Below, one piece after another: positions 17,519 to 25,682 of a stretch of DNA of 64,000 nucleotides. The position numbers were made by a program, and so were the translations under genes. Position 1 is the stretch's first letter, and the number at the start of each line of letters is the position of its first letter. The notes under the pieces were generated by a model, which was given only the letters and a program-made list of their open reading frames with translations, made no database searches and had not been told where the DNA came from. This DNA comes from Dokdonella koreensis DS-123 (GTDB lineage: Bacteria > Pseudomonadota > Gammaproteobacteria > Xanthomonadales > Rhodanobacteraceae): assembly GCF_001632775.1 (NCBI RefSeq), contig NZ_CP015249.1, positions 1,344,686-1,408,685 of the forward strand, read 5' to 3'.

Positions 17519-19039
17519 ATGATCGCTCTGGCCGATCGGGTCGCGGCGATCGCCTTGTCCGAGCCGCGACGTGTCGCCCTGGTCCAGGGCGCGCAGCGCA
17601 TCGACTACGCCGGCTTCGTCGAGGCGGCGCGGCGCTTCGCCGGTTTCCTCCGCGCCAACGGCTGCGTTCCCGGCGATCGCGTCGCGTTGATCCTGCCCAA
17701 CCGCATCGAGGCGGCGATCGCCTGGTACGGCACGTGGATCGCCGGCGCCGTGGTGGTGCCGCTCAATGCGCAGGCGCGTGCGCGCGACTTCGCGCCGTGG
17801 CTGCGCCACGCCGGCGCGCGCATCGTCGTCCACGAGGCCGCCAGCCGTGATGCGGCCGAGGCGGTCGGCGCGCTGGACGCGGCTCCGCTGCGGATCGTGC
17901 TCGACGGCACCGGTGCCGGCGCGGCGGACTGGGCGGCGACGCAGGCGGCCGCGCCGCTCGGCGTCGAGCCCACCGATCCGGCCGCGCTGGCCGCGATCCT
18001 CTACACCTCCGGCACCACCGGCGCGCCCAAGGGCGTGATGCTGACGCAGGCCAACTTCGCCGCGAACGTCGCGGCGATCGTCCAGTACCTGGCGCTGGGG
18101 CCGGGCGACTCGATCGTCTCGATCCTGCCGTTCTACTACTCCTACGGCGCCTCGGTGCTGCACACGCACCTGGCGGCCGGCGCGCGGCTGGTGATCGAGC
18201 CGAACCTGGTGTTCCCGCACCTGATCGTCGAGGCGCTGGCGCGCGAGCGGGCCAGCGGCTTCTCCGGCGTACCCTCGACCTATGCGCTGCTGCTCGACCG
18301 CGTGGCGCTGGCCGACTACGACCTGTCCTGCCTGCGCTACCTGACCCAGGCCGGCGGTGCGATGGCGCCGGCACTGGCCGGGCGGCTGCGCGCGGCGCTG
18401 CCGCAGGCGGCGCTCTACGTGATGTACGGCCAGACCGAGGCCACCGCGCGCCTGACCTACCTGCCGCCCGAGCGCCTGGACGACAAGCCCGGCTCGGCCG
18501 GCATCGCGATTCCCGGCATGCGCATCGCGGTGCACGGCGAGGCCGGCGAGGCGCTGCCGCCCGGCACCGACGGCGAGGTCTGGGCACAGGGGCCGGGCGT
18601 CATGGCCGGCTACTGGAACGACCCGGCGGCCAGCGCCGCGGTGCTGCACGAAGGCTGGCTGCGCACCGGCGACCTCGGCCGGCTCGACGCGGAGGGCTTC
18701 CTGTTCCTCGCCGGCCGGCGCAGCGACATGATCAAGACCGGCGCGCACCGCGTGCACCCGCTCGACGTCGAGGAAGCCATCAGCGAGCTGGCCGAGGTCG
18801 CCGAGGTCGCCGTGGTCGGCATCGACGACGAAACGCTCGGCCAGGCGATCAAGGCGGTCATCGTGCCGGCCGCCGGCGCGACGCCGGACGCCGATCGCAT
18901 CAAGGCGCACTGCCGCGCACGGCTGGCCGCGTACAAGATCCCCAAGCAGGTCCAGTTCGTTGCGGCCCTGCCCAAAACCGCGTCCGGTAAGATCCGGCGC
19001 GCCCTGTTGACCGAATCCGCCGCGCAGGAGGCCTCGTGA
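17519..19039 (+). CDS. Acyl-AMP/acyl-CoA ligase (ANL superfamily)
   Basis: A 506-residue adenylate-forming ligase. The ATP loop YTSGTTGAPKG begins at residue 162. Further core motifs are MYGQTEATAR and the GDLGRLDAEGFLFLAGR hinge. The catalytic Lys is K491 in TASGKIRR. It is most likely to load the neighbouring acyl carrier protein, or to make a CoA ester. It resembles the acyl-CoA ligase family associated with exosortase-A EPS clusters. The start MIALADRV lies 10 bases after the ACP stop, and the stop overlaps the next GTG start (GTGA). The acyl substrate is not predictable. Confidence 0.88.
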   Translation: MIALADRVAAIALSEPRRVALVQGAQRIDYAGFVEAARRFAGFLRANGCVPGDRVALILPNRIEAAIAWYGTWIAGAVVVPLNAQARARDFAPWLRHAGARIVVHEAASRDAAEAVGALDAAPLRIVLDGTGAGAADWAATQAAAPLGVEPTDPAALAAILYTSGTTGAPKGVMLTQANFAANVAAIVQYLALGPGDSIVSILPFYYSYGASVLHTHLAAGARLVIEPNLVFPHLIVEALARERASGFSGVPSTYALLLDRVALADYDLSCLRYLTQAGGAMAPALAGRLRAALPQAALYVMYGQTEATARLTYLPPERLDDKPGSAGIAIPGMRIAVHGEAGEALPPGTDGEVWAQGPGVMAGYWNDPAASAAVLHEGWLRTGDLGRLDAEGFLFLAGRRSDMIKTGAHRVHPLDVEEAISELAEVAEVAVVGIDDETLGQAIKAVIVPAAGATPDADRIKAHCRARLAAYKIPKQVQFVAALPKTASGKIRRALLTESAAQEAS

Positions 19040-20025
19040 GCGCTCTGACTTTCGACGTACTGGACCTGGACTACGCACAGGAGGCCGACCGCATCGCGGC
19101 ACGCCTGCGCGAGGTGACCGCCCGCGTGCTGCACAAGCGCGGCCTGGTGGTGGCGATCTCCGGCGGCATCGACTCGTCGTGCAGCATCGCGCTGGCGGTG
19201 CGCGCGCTCGGTCCCGAGCGCGTGTTCGCGCTGATCCTGCCCGAGCGCGATTCCTCCGACGACAGCGCCGTCCGCGCCGGCATCCTGGCCGAGCACCTGG
19301 GCGTGCGCGTGGAGACGGTGGACATCGCGCCGGCGCTGGCGGCGATCGGTTGCTACGCCGCGCGCGACGCCGCGGTGCGCCGCGCGCTGCCCGAGTACGG
19401 CGAGGGCTGGCGTTTCAAGATCGTCATCGACGGCGGTATCGAGGGGCGCATCAACGTCTTCAAGCTGATCGCCGAAGCGCCGGATGGCACGCCGCACGAG
19501 CGCGTGCTGGGCCTGTCTGAGTACCTGCAGATCGTCGCCGCGACCAACTTCAAGCAGCGTATCCGCAAGACGCTGGAGTACTACCACGCCGACCGCCTCA
19601 ACTACGGCGTGGTCGGCACGCCCAACCGGCTGGAGTACGACCAGGGCTTCTTCGTCAAGAACGGCGACGGCTCCGCCGACGTCAAGCCGATCGCGCACCT
19701 GTACAAGACCCAGGTCTACGCGATGGCGCGCCACCTGGGCCTGCCCGAGCGGGTCTGCGCGGCGGTGCCGACCACCGACACCTACAGCCTCGCGCAGGGC
19801 CAGGACGAGTTCTATTTCGCGCTGCCGTACCGCTCGATGGACCTGGCGCTGTGGGCACTCAACCACGACCGGCCGGCCGCCGAACTGGCTGCTGCGCTGG
19901 GCATCGGCGTCGAGCAGGCCGAAGCGGTCTACGCCGACATCCGCAACAAGCGGCGCACGACCCAGTACCTGCACCGTCCACCGGTGCTGGTCGGCGAGGT
20001 CGCGGAGCTGGACCTGCACGCGTGA
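19036..20025 (+). CDS. nadE: NAD synthase-like amide-forming enzyme (NH3-dependent type)
   Basis: A 329-residue member of the NAD(+) synthase family with the N-type ATP-pyrophosphatase loop SGGIDSS at 42-48 and later blocks YGVVGTPNRLEYDQG and DVKPIAHLYKTQVYAMARHLG. The fold adenylates a carboxylate and adds ammonia. It lacks the nitrilase domain of glutamine-dependent NadE, and at 329 residues it is longer than typical ammonia-dependent NadE (about 275). The GTG start overlaps the ligase stop by 4 bases. Its place in an EPS operon next to AsnB and ACP suggests that it makes an amide on a polysaccharide precursor rather than serving as the only NadE; that is inference. Confidence 0.8.
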   Translation: MSALTFDVLDLDYAQEADRIAARLREVTARVLHKRGLVVAISGGIDSSCSIALAVRALGPERVFALILPERDSSDDSAVRAGILAEHLGVRVETVDIAPALAAIGCYAARDAAVRRALPEYGEGWRFKIVIDGGIEGRINVFKLIAEAPDGTPHERVLGLSEYLQIVAATNFKQRIRKTLEYYHADRLNYGVVGTPNRLEYDQGFFVKNGDGSADVKPIAHLYKTQVYAMARHLGLPERVCAAVPTTDTYSLAQGQDEFYFALPYRSMDLALWALNHDRPAAELAAALGIGVEQAEAVYADIRNKRRTTQYLHRPPVLVGEVAELDLHA

Positions 20026-21068
20026 ACGCGCCGGCCTACGCCGTCGCGCCGGGCGACGTGGCGCGCGACCGCGCCACCGTGCTCGGCATCTGGCGTGGAA
20101 ACCTCGGCCAGGACGCGCGCATGCAGGCCAAGTACGACTGGTTCTATGCGCAGTGCCCGTACGGCGCGCCGCTGCTGCAGCTGCTGCGCCACGGACCCGA
20201 CGGCACGGCCGTCGGCGCGGCCGTCGGCGCGGCGGCAGCCGGGCCGCGCCGCATGCTGCGCGATGGGCAGCCGATCGCCGCGGGTGTGCTGGTGGACCTG
20301 GCCGTGCTGCCCGAGCATCGCTCGCTGGGCCCGGCACTGATGCTGCAGGGCGGGCTGGCGCAGGCCGGCGGCGAGCGCTTCGGCCTGCTCTACGGCTTCC
20401 CCAATCCCAAGGCCGCCGCGGTGTTCAAGCGTGTCGGCTACGATCGCCTCGGCGACATCGTGCGGCGCGCGCGCGTGCTGCGTCACGCCGGCTACCTCGC
20501 ACGGCGCCTGCCGCGGCCGCTGGCGGCCGTCGCCGGCTTCGTGCTCGATCGCGCGCGGGCGCTGGTCGATACGGTGCGCGTGCCACGTGAGCGGCTTGCG
20601 GCAGCCTGGAGCGAGGCCGCCGATGCGCGCTTCGACACCTTGTGGGCAGCCTCGCCCAAGGGCGAGGGCGTGGTCGGCGTGCGCGACGCCGCGTTCGCGC
20701 GCTGGCGCTTCGACGCCTCGCCGCTGGCCCGGACGCGCTACCTGCTGCTGACCGGAGCGGACGGCGCGCTGCGCGCCTGGTTTGCCTGCCAGGTCGAGGA
20801 CGCCGTGCTGCACGTACGTGACTTCTGGTCGGACGACGCGGCAACCGGCATCGGCCATGCACGCGTCGCCGCGCTGTTGCGCGCGGCGCGCAAGGCCGGC
20901 CACGCCGCCGTGTCGGTCGAGTTCGCCGGCGCCGACGCACGTGCTGCCGGTTGGACCGCAGCCGGTTTCGTCGACCGCGGCCGGCGGCCGGTGTTCGGTC
21001 GCTGGTCCGACGGCAGCGCGGCCGCTGCGGTCGCGATTCATCTGACCTCGGCGGACGAGGACGAGTAG
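20022..21068 (+). CDS. GNAT-like acyltransferase, two-part
   Basis: A 348-residue protein starting at a GTG that overlaps the NadE-like stop (GTGA). The N-terminal half resembles GNAT acyltransferases of EPS loci: GVLVDLAVLPEHRSLGPALM contains the acetyl-CoA-binding strand and loop region, followed by YGFPNPKAAAVFKRVGY. The C-terminal half (HVRDFWSDDAATGIGHARV ... SVEFAGADARAAGWTAAGF) looks like a second, degenerate GNAT-like fold. It may transfer the activated acyl or aminoacyl group made by the preceding genes to the glycan. No experimentally known relative comes to mind, so the assignment is at fold level only. It is the last gene of the operon. Confidence 0.65.
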   Translation: MNAPAYAVAPGDVARDRATVLGIWRGNLGQDARMQAKYDWFYAQCPYGAPLLQLLRHGPDGTAVGAAVGAAAAGPRRMLRDGQPIAAGVLVDLAVLPEHRSLGPALMLQGGLAQAGGERFGLLYGFPNPKAAAVFKRVGYDRLGDIVRRARVLRHAGYLARRLPRPLAAVAGFVLDRARALVDTVRVPRERLAAAWSEAADARFDTLWAASPKGEGVVGVRDAAFARWRFDASPLARTRYLLLTGADGALRAWFACQVEDAVLHVRDFWSDDAATGIGHARVAALLRAARKAGHAAVSVEFAGADARAAGWTAAGFVDRGRRPVFGRWSDGSAAAAVAIHLTSADEDE

Positions 21069-21100
21069 CGGTCGGGGAGGGTTTTGCCGGTCTCCAGGTG

Positions 21101-21145
21101 CTCCGGCTCCGGCTCCGGCTTTGGCTTTGGCTTTGGCTTTGGCTG
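21101..21145. repeat. Hexamer microsatellite (GGCTCC)n(GGCTTT)n
   Basis: About eight tandem hexamers: three GGCTCC units, then GGCTTT units, ending in GGCTGTTGG. They abut the left end of the composite repeat at 21148. Related hexamers flank the other two copies. Confidence 0.85.
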
Positions 21146-21147
21146 TT

Positions 21148-21686
21148 GGCGCCTAAAGCGAGCCGAGCATCGCAGGTCGGCCAGGCCGGAGAGCTGCCCC
21201 GTGTCTGAGCGAAGCGAGTTGGGGCAGCGTGCCTGGCCGACCGAGAAGCGCAGGGGACCGGCACGGCGCAGCCGTGCCGGCTCGCGCCGGCGACCACGGT
21301 TTTGGTTACTTTTGCCAAGACAAAAGTGACCCGCGCGCGCAGCGTGCGGAAGCTGTTGCTCTGATCTTCTGCCGTGGTTATCTGGTGAGGATGGCTGGCG
21401 CAGAAAAGAGCAACAGCAACATCAAGAGCTTTCGTCCGCTGCGCGGCCGAGTCCCTTTTGTGGCGGTCCATCCCTGGCCGCCACCCGTGCGGGCCATCGC
21501 TGACGCGATGTCAAAAATGTCTCCCGGACATTTTTTGACGGGCCAAAAGGAACCAAAAGCCCTCTCGTCCGGCGTCCCCTGCGCTTCTCGGACGACGAGG
21601 CACGGCGCCCCAACTCGTTTCGCTCAAACACGGGGCGCCTCTGCGACCTCGTCGCCCTGCGATGCTCGGCTTGCTTTAGGGCGAAA
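21148..21686 (+). repeat. Composite inverted-repeat element, copy 1 (arm A, core, arm B)
   Basis: A 539-bp non-coding element between the convergent genes ending at 21068 and 21736. Both ends begin with an inward-pointing CCTAAAGC[GA]AGCCGAGCATCG. Arm A (left) contains a two-level hairpin: outer stem GGTCGGCCAGGC / GCCTGGCCGACC, inner stem GCTGCCCC / GGGGCAGC. It is followed by a perfect 10-bp stem CCGGCACGGC / GCCGTGCCGG and a near-perfect GGTTACTTTTG / CAAAAGTGACC stem. The core (about 21340-21425) is shared, inverted, with copy 3. Arm B (right, inverted) carries one optional module with a GTCAAAAATGTC hairpin. Short ORFs cross it on both strands; I regard them as spurious. Confidence 0.88.
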
Positions 21687-21735
21687 CATCAAAAGCAGAA
21701 AGCAACGGCAACGGCGAAAAACTACCAACGGCGCA

Positions 21736-22743
21736 TCAGCCTGCCGCGAGCGCGCGAATCGGCCGCCGGAACAGGTGCAGTGCGAGTTTGTCGGGCCGGA
21801 ACCGGCCGGCGCGGTCGACGATGCCGGACTGCTCGAAGCCGAGCCGGCCCAGCAGCCAGCCCGGCCGGTCGCCGGCCGGGTTGATCGTCGGGTCGCTGGT
21901 GAACACCAGCTCGAAGCCGGCGGCGCGCGCGCGTTCGGCGATCGCCGCGTCGTAGCGGCCGTGCGGGAACGACATCGTCGCCGGCGGCCGCCCATCGGCG
22001 AGGTAGGCGGCGACCGCGGTGCGCGCGCCGCCGAGTTCGGCGTCGAGGTCGGCGGCGTGCGGCATCGGCGTATGCGTCTTGCCGTGGGTGCCGATCGCGA
22101 TGCCGCCGTGCTCGAGCGCCTGCAACTCCTCGGGGGTGACCATGTGGCGCAGGCCGTCGTCGAGCGCGTCGGCGAACGGCGCCAGCGCCTGCGTGCGCTC
22201 GGTCTCGTCGAGGCGCTCGATCGCGGCGATCACGCGGCGCAGGCTGGCGATGTCCTCGCCGTCCGCCGTGATGCCGGCGGCGGCGGCCAGGTCCGCTACG
22301 CGCAGCCGGCCGAGCCGCCAGCCGCCGACGATGCGCTCCTGGTAGAACGCCAGCCGGCGGCCGACCACGTCGGCGACCACGAACAGCAGGCCGGGGACGC
22401 CGGCACGGGCGAGCCGCGGCAGCGCGAAGTCGGCGTTGTCGGACCAGCCGTCGTCGAACGTGACCAGCAGCGCGCGCGGCGGCAGCGGCGTGCCCGACCG
22501 TCGCGCGGCCAGCACGTCCTCGACCGAGACGATCCGGTAGTGACGCCGGAAGAACGCCAGGCAGGCCTCCAGCAGGCCTGCCTCCAGCGTGTAGTCCGGG
22601 TCGCACGATCGCCAGCGCGGGTCGGCCGCGTCGAGCACGCGGTGGAACATGATCACCGTCAGCGTGCGCCGGTTGCGCAGGCGATGGTAGAGGCCGAGCA
22701 GGCCGCTACCATAGAGCCACTTCTTGGCGAGATCGGACAGCAT
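21736..22743 (-). CDS. Polysaccharide deacetylase (NodB domain)
   Basis: A 335-residue NodB-type deacetylase. Motifs are IMFHRVLD near the N-terminus, LLVTFDDGWSDNA (metal Asp), AIGTHGKTHTPM (His pair) and TMSFPHGRYD. It belongs to the same broad type as the protein encoded at 6844-7923 but is clearly a separate paralogue. I place the start at MLSDLAKKW (ATG 22743), whose complement shares the CATG at 22741-22744 with the ATG of the divergent GT2 gene; an in-frame ATG further upstream (MMAETTG) would overlap that gene. The C-terminus faces composite repeat copy 1. Confidence 0.87.
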   Translation of the reverse strand: MLSDLAKKWLYGSGLLGLYHRLRNRRTLTVIMFHRVLDAADPRWRSCDPDYTLEAGLLEACLAFFRRHYRIVSVEDVLAARRSGTPLPPRALLVTFDDGWSDNADFALPRLARAGVPGLLFVVADVVGRRLAFYQERIVGGWRLGRLRVADLAAAAGITADGEDIASLRRVIAAIERLDETERTQALAPFADALDDGLRHMVTPEELQALEHGGIAIGTHGKTHTPMPHAADLDAELGGARTAVAAYLADGRPPATMSFPHGRYDAAIAERARAAGFELVFTSDPTINPAGDRPGWLLGRLGFEQSGIVDRAGRFRPDKLALHLFRRPIRALAAG

Positions 22744-23659
22744 GGAAACGAGCCCCGTGGTTTCGGCCATCATACCGACATACAACCGCCGCGAACTCGT
22801 CGTGCATGCCGTGGGCACGGTGCTCGCGCAGACCTTCCCGGTCGATGAAATCATCGTCGTCGACGACGGCTCGACCGACGGCACCGAGGCCGCGCTGCGC
22901 GCCGCGTTCGGCGACCGCATCGTCTACCTGCGGCAGGCCAACGCCGGTGTCTCGGCGGCGCGCAACCGCGGCATGGCGCTGGCGCGCGGCCGCTACCTGG
23001 CCTTGCTCGACAGCGACGACGAGTGGCTGCCCGAGAAGACGGCGCGCCAGGTCGACTGGCTCGAGGCGCACCCGGACTTCGGCATGGTGCTGTGCGACGT
23101 ATCACGGACCGACGCCGAGCGCCGGCCGGTGGACCGGCTCGAACGCCGCCGGCTGACGCCGGAAGACGGCTGGGTGCTCAAGTGGGCGCTGCTGGAGCCG
23201 GCGCTGGCGCCGGTGTCGGCGCTGTTCCGTCGCGAGGTGTTCCAGACCACCGGCGGCTTCGACGAATCGCTGCGTACGGCCGAGGACCTGGACTTCCACC
23301 TGCGCGTCGCGCGGGACTGGAAGATCGGCGTCGTCGACGCCGTGCTGGCAACGGCGATGCGCGGCCACGACGGGCTGTCGGCGCTGGCGCAGACCTACGA
23401 GGACTATGTCCGCGTGATCGAGCGCGCGGCGGCCGGTGCGGACGGCGTCCCGGCCGAGGACCGCGGGCGCGCGCTCGCGGCCGCCTACGTGCGCAGTGCG
23501 CGCGGCATGCTCTATGCGGGGCGCTGGGGAGCCGCGTGGACGTATGCGCGAAGCGCCTGGCACGCGACCGGCGACCGCGCGTTGCGCCGGCAGGCGCTGG
23601 CCCTGTTGCCGCTCGCGGCGCGCCGGCAGGTGGCGCGTCTGCTCGGCCGCGGGCGCTGA
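22742..23659 (+). CDS. Glycosyltransferase family 2 (GT-A)
   Basis: A 305-residue GT-A glycosyltransferase. The N-terminus VSAIIPTYNRRELV leads to VDDGSTDGTEAAL (nucleotide-binding), ANAGVSAARNRGM and LLDSDDEW, which holds the metal-binding DxD-type motif. The later block GGFDESLRTAEDLDFHLRVA contains the usual catalytic-base ED pair. The start at METSPVV (22742) is preferred because GT2 domains begin within a few residues of the protein start; an in-frame ATG at 22724 is also possible. It is divergent from the deacetylase gene with overlapping start codons and ends before a strong hairpin. Confidence 0.9.
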   Translation: METSPVVSAIIPTYNRRELVVHAVGTVLAQTFPVDEIIVVDDGSTDGTEAALRAAFGDRIVYLRQANAGVSAARNRGMALARGRYLALLDSDDEWLPEKTARQVDWLEAHPDFGMVLCDVSRTDAERRPVDRLERRRLTPEDGWVLKWALLEPALAPVSALFRREVFQTTGGFDESLRTAEDLDFHLRVARDWKIGVVDAVLATAMRGHDGLSALAQTYEDYVRVIERAAAGADGVPAEDRGRALAAAYVRSARGMLYAGRWGAAWTYARSAWHATGDRALRRQALALLPLAARRQVARLLGRGR

Positions 23660-23689
23660 AGCGCCGCCGCCGGCATCACCCAGATCGTC

Positions 23690-23718
23690 ACCGCCGGCCC
23701 GTTGGACGGGCCGGCGGT
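23690..23718. terminator. Strong two-way hairpin between convergent genes
   Basis: A 13-bp perfect stem (ACCGCCGGCCCGT / ACGGGCCGGCGGT) with a 3-base loop lies in the 69-base gap between the GT2 gene and the collagen-like gene. No long T-run follows on either strand, so termination efficiency is uncertain. Confidence 0.55.
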
Positions 23719-23728
23719 CCCTCGGTTC

Positions 23729-25234
23729 TCAGTAGCCGTACAGGCCGGCGGCCTTGGCGTGCGCAGCGATGCGGTCCACCGACAGGGCCTGTCCGTAGAA
23801 CAGCGCGACGTGGCCGAGCGTCGAGTAGACGTAGGGCCGGTCCGCGCCCGGCTCGGATGCCACGTAGATGCTGGGTGCCGTCAGCGTGCCGACATAGCCG
23901 AAGAGCGACTGCACCTGCAGCAGGTGGCCGTTGATGTAGATGCGCACCTGGTTGACGGTGGCGTCGAGCACGGCGGCCAGGTGGTAGGTGCGGCCGGCGT
24001 TGAGACCCGAGAGGTCCACGCGCGTGCCGGTACCGACCTGGATGCGCGGCTGCAGGCCGACCACGCCGAAGCTCAGGAACGGATCGACGCCGGTGTCGCC
24101 GATGTAGAGGATCGGCTGGTGGCCCGAGCCCATCGTGTGCGAGCTGTACACCGCTTCGACCGTCAGCGAGCCGCTCGGCGTCGGCGTGCCGGTCGGGTTG
24201 CCGGCCGCGATCGCCTTGCCGTTGCCTTCGCCGAGGCGGACGTGGTTCGCATCGCTGGTCGGCATCAGCCGGCTGAAGCCCGGCGACAGCGTGATCGCCG
24301 CGCCGGAGATCGTCGCGTCGAAATGGCCCGGCCCGAGGTCGGCGAACGCGGTGGCGCCGGCGGCCTCGTCGAGCGGGTAGTAGAGCGTCGGCGCGTCGGC
24401 CATGATCTCGTCGTGCAGGCTGGCGACGCCGTTGGCGTTGATCGCGACCCAGGTGTTGTTGCGGCGCGCGTAGAGCGCGCCATCGGCGGGCGCGTCGGCG
24501 AACGATCCGCCCGCCGGACCTTGCGGTCCGACGGCGCCCTGCGGTCCGACGGGGCCGATCGGGCCTTCCGGCCCGGTGGCACCCGCGGCACCGGCCGGGC
24601 CTTGCGCACCGGCCGGGCCTTGCGGGCCCTCGGCACCGGTCGCGCCCGCGGCACCCGCCTCGCCCGCAGGTCCAGCCGGCCCCTGCGGTCCAGCCGGACC
24701 CTGGGCGCCTGCCGGGCCTTGCGCACCGGTCGCGCCGGTGGCCCCCGCGGTGCCTGCCGGACCTTGCTCGCCGGCCGGCCCCTGCGGTCCCTGGGAGCCG
24801 GTGGCGCCGATCGGGCCTTGCGGACCCTGCGGGCCGATCGGACCCTGCGGACCGATGGGGCCGGCATTGCCGTTCAGCGCGTACTGTGCAACCGGCGTCG
24901 TCGCGACCGCCTGGCGCGGGCTGAGCGGCTGGCCGTTGACGCGCACTTCCAGCCAGAGCTGGTTGCCGGTGAAGGCGCCCGGGAACGACAGGCTCACCGT
25001 GAACACGCCGTCGGCGACCGGGAACTGCGTCTCGGTCTGCGTGCTGCCGACCTGCAGGCCGCCGGTCGGCGCGTCGTAGAGCGCGAAGGCCAGGTCGTAG
25101 TCGCCGTTGGCCGGCTGGCCTTCGCGCGTGAGGAGACCCTGGTAGGTGAAGTCCGGGAGCTGGGCGACCTGCGCCGAGGCGCCGCCGCCGACGATGAGCA
25201 GCAGGCAGGCCAGGAAATGCCAAAGGGTCTTCAT
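23729..25234 (-). CDS. Secreted collagen-like repeat protein with LamG-like domain
   Basis: A 501-residue exported protein. A Sec signal peptide (about residues 1-21, ending GGGASAQ) is followed by a domain seen in many bacterial collagen-like proteins ([20 protein letters not shown]). Then come 40 uninterrupted Gly-X-Y triplets (about residues 122-241, bases 24512-24871), rich in GPQ, GPA and GPI. The C-terminal 220 residues resemble a concanavalin/LamG jelly roll ([17 protein letters not shown] ... [20 protein letters not shown]). It probably trimerises and acts at the cell surface or in the matrix. Its ATG overlaps the stop of the upstream secreted-protein gene. Unlike several other secreted proteins here, it lacks the F-x-x-x-F-E tail. 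Confidence 0.88.
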   Translation of the reverse strand: MKTLWHFLACLLLIVGGGASAQVAQLPDFTYQGLLTREGQPANGDYDLAFALYDAPTGGLQVGSTQTETQFPVADGVFTVSLSFPGAFTGNQLWLEVRVNGQPLSPRQAVATTPVAQYALNGNAGPIGPQGPIGPQGPQGPIGATGSQGPQGPAGEQGPAGTAGATGATGAQGPAGAQGPAGPQGPAGPAGEAGAAGATGAEGPQGPAGAQGPAGAAGATGPEGPIGPVGPQGAVGPQGPAGGSFADAPADGALYARRNNTWVAINANGVASLHDEIMADAPTLYYPLDEAAGATAFADLGPGHFDATISGAAITLSPGFSRLMPTSDANHVRLGEGNGKAIAAGNPTGTPTPSGSLTVEAVYSSHTMGSGHQPILYIGDTGVDPFLSFGVVGLQPRIQVGTGTRVDLSGLNAGRTYHLAAVLDATVNQVRIYINGHLLQVQSLFGYVGTLTAPSIYVASEPGADRPYVYSTLGHVALFYGQALSVDRIAAHAKAAGLYGY

Positions 25235-25599
25235 GGGGCGCAGTCCTCGAAACTCGTACGTAGGATGGAATCGTCGGGGCGGACGCCGGTCAGGAAACCG
25301 GTCGTCAGCGTGAAGTCACCGCCGCTGGAGACGCCGGCGACCGGCTGGCCGATCGTGCCGGTGAGGTCGAAGCAGGCATTGCGGGCCTGCCCGGCGCCGC
25401 CGGCGATGCTGTGCGCGGTGACCCGGAAGGTGGCGCCGGCCGGTGCGTCGCCGCCGGCTTCGGCGGCGAACGCGAGCGCGGTGGCCAGTGCCAGGCCGGT
25501 GGCGCCGGCCCAGCGCAGCGTGCGGCGCCGGCCCGGCCGGCCGCGGACGGCCGGCCGCGAAGACTCGCGCGGACGCCCAGCGTTCGGATGCGTTTTCAT
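25231..25599 (-). CDS. Small secreted GTIGQP-repeat-type protein with SFE tail
   Basis: A 122-residue protein with a long basic N-region (many Arg, residues 8-28), a hydrophobic segment WAGATGLALATALAFAAEA (about 30-48) that fits a signal peptide, and a mature part containing LTGTIGQPVAGVSSGGDFTL, a motif found in many secreted bacterial proteins of unknown role. It ends [14 protein letters not shown], a variant of the aromatic/acidic tail seen in other exported proteins of this window. It is co-transcribed with the collagen-like gene (ATGA overlap). The function is unknown. Confidence 0.75.
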   Translation of the reverse strand: MKTHPNAGRPRESSRPAVRGRPGRRRTLRWAGATGLALATALAFAAEAGGDAPAGATFRVTAHSIAGGAGQARNACFDLTGTIGQPVAGVSSGGDFTLTTGFLTGVRPDDSILRTSFEDCAP

Positions 25600-25682
25600 G
25601 AATAGCCCCTTGCGATGGAATCGATCGAGCCGGCCGCCATGGCCGGATGCCGCTTTCGCCCCCGATACGGGCGGCGTGTCCT

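Noticed and set aside
21422-21631. Short ORFs within the composite repeats that look alike in all three copies (for example those containing GLLVPFGPSKNV)
   Set aside because: They are similar only because the DNA repeats are similar. The differences between copies keep hairpin pairing rather than codons, they lack consistent starts and ribosome sites, and both strands are equally open.
24576-25079. Pro/Ala/Gly-rich 167-aa plus-strand ORF
   Set aside because: It is the antisense image of the Gly-X-Y collagen repeats; the minus-strand gene has the signal peptide and flanking domains.
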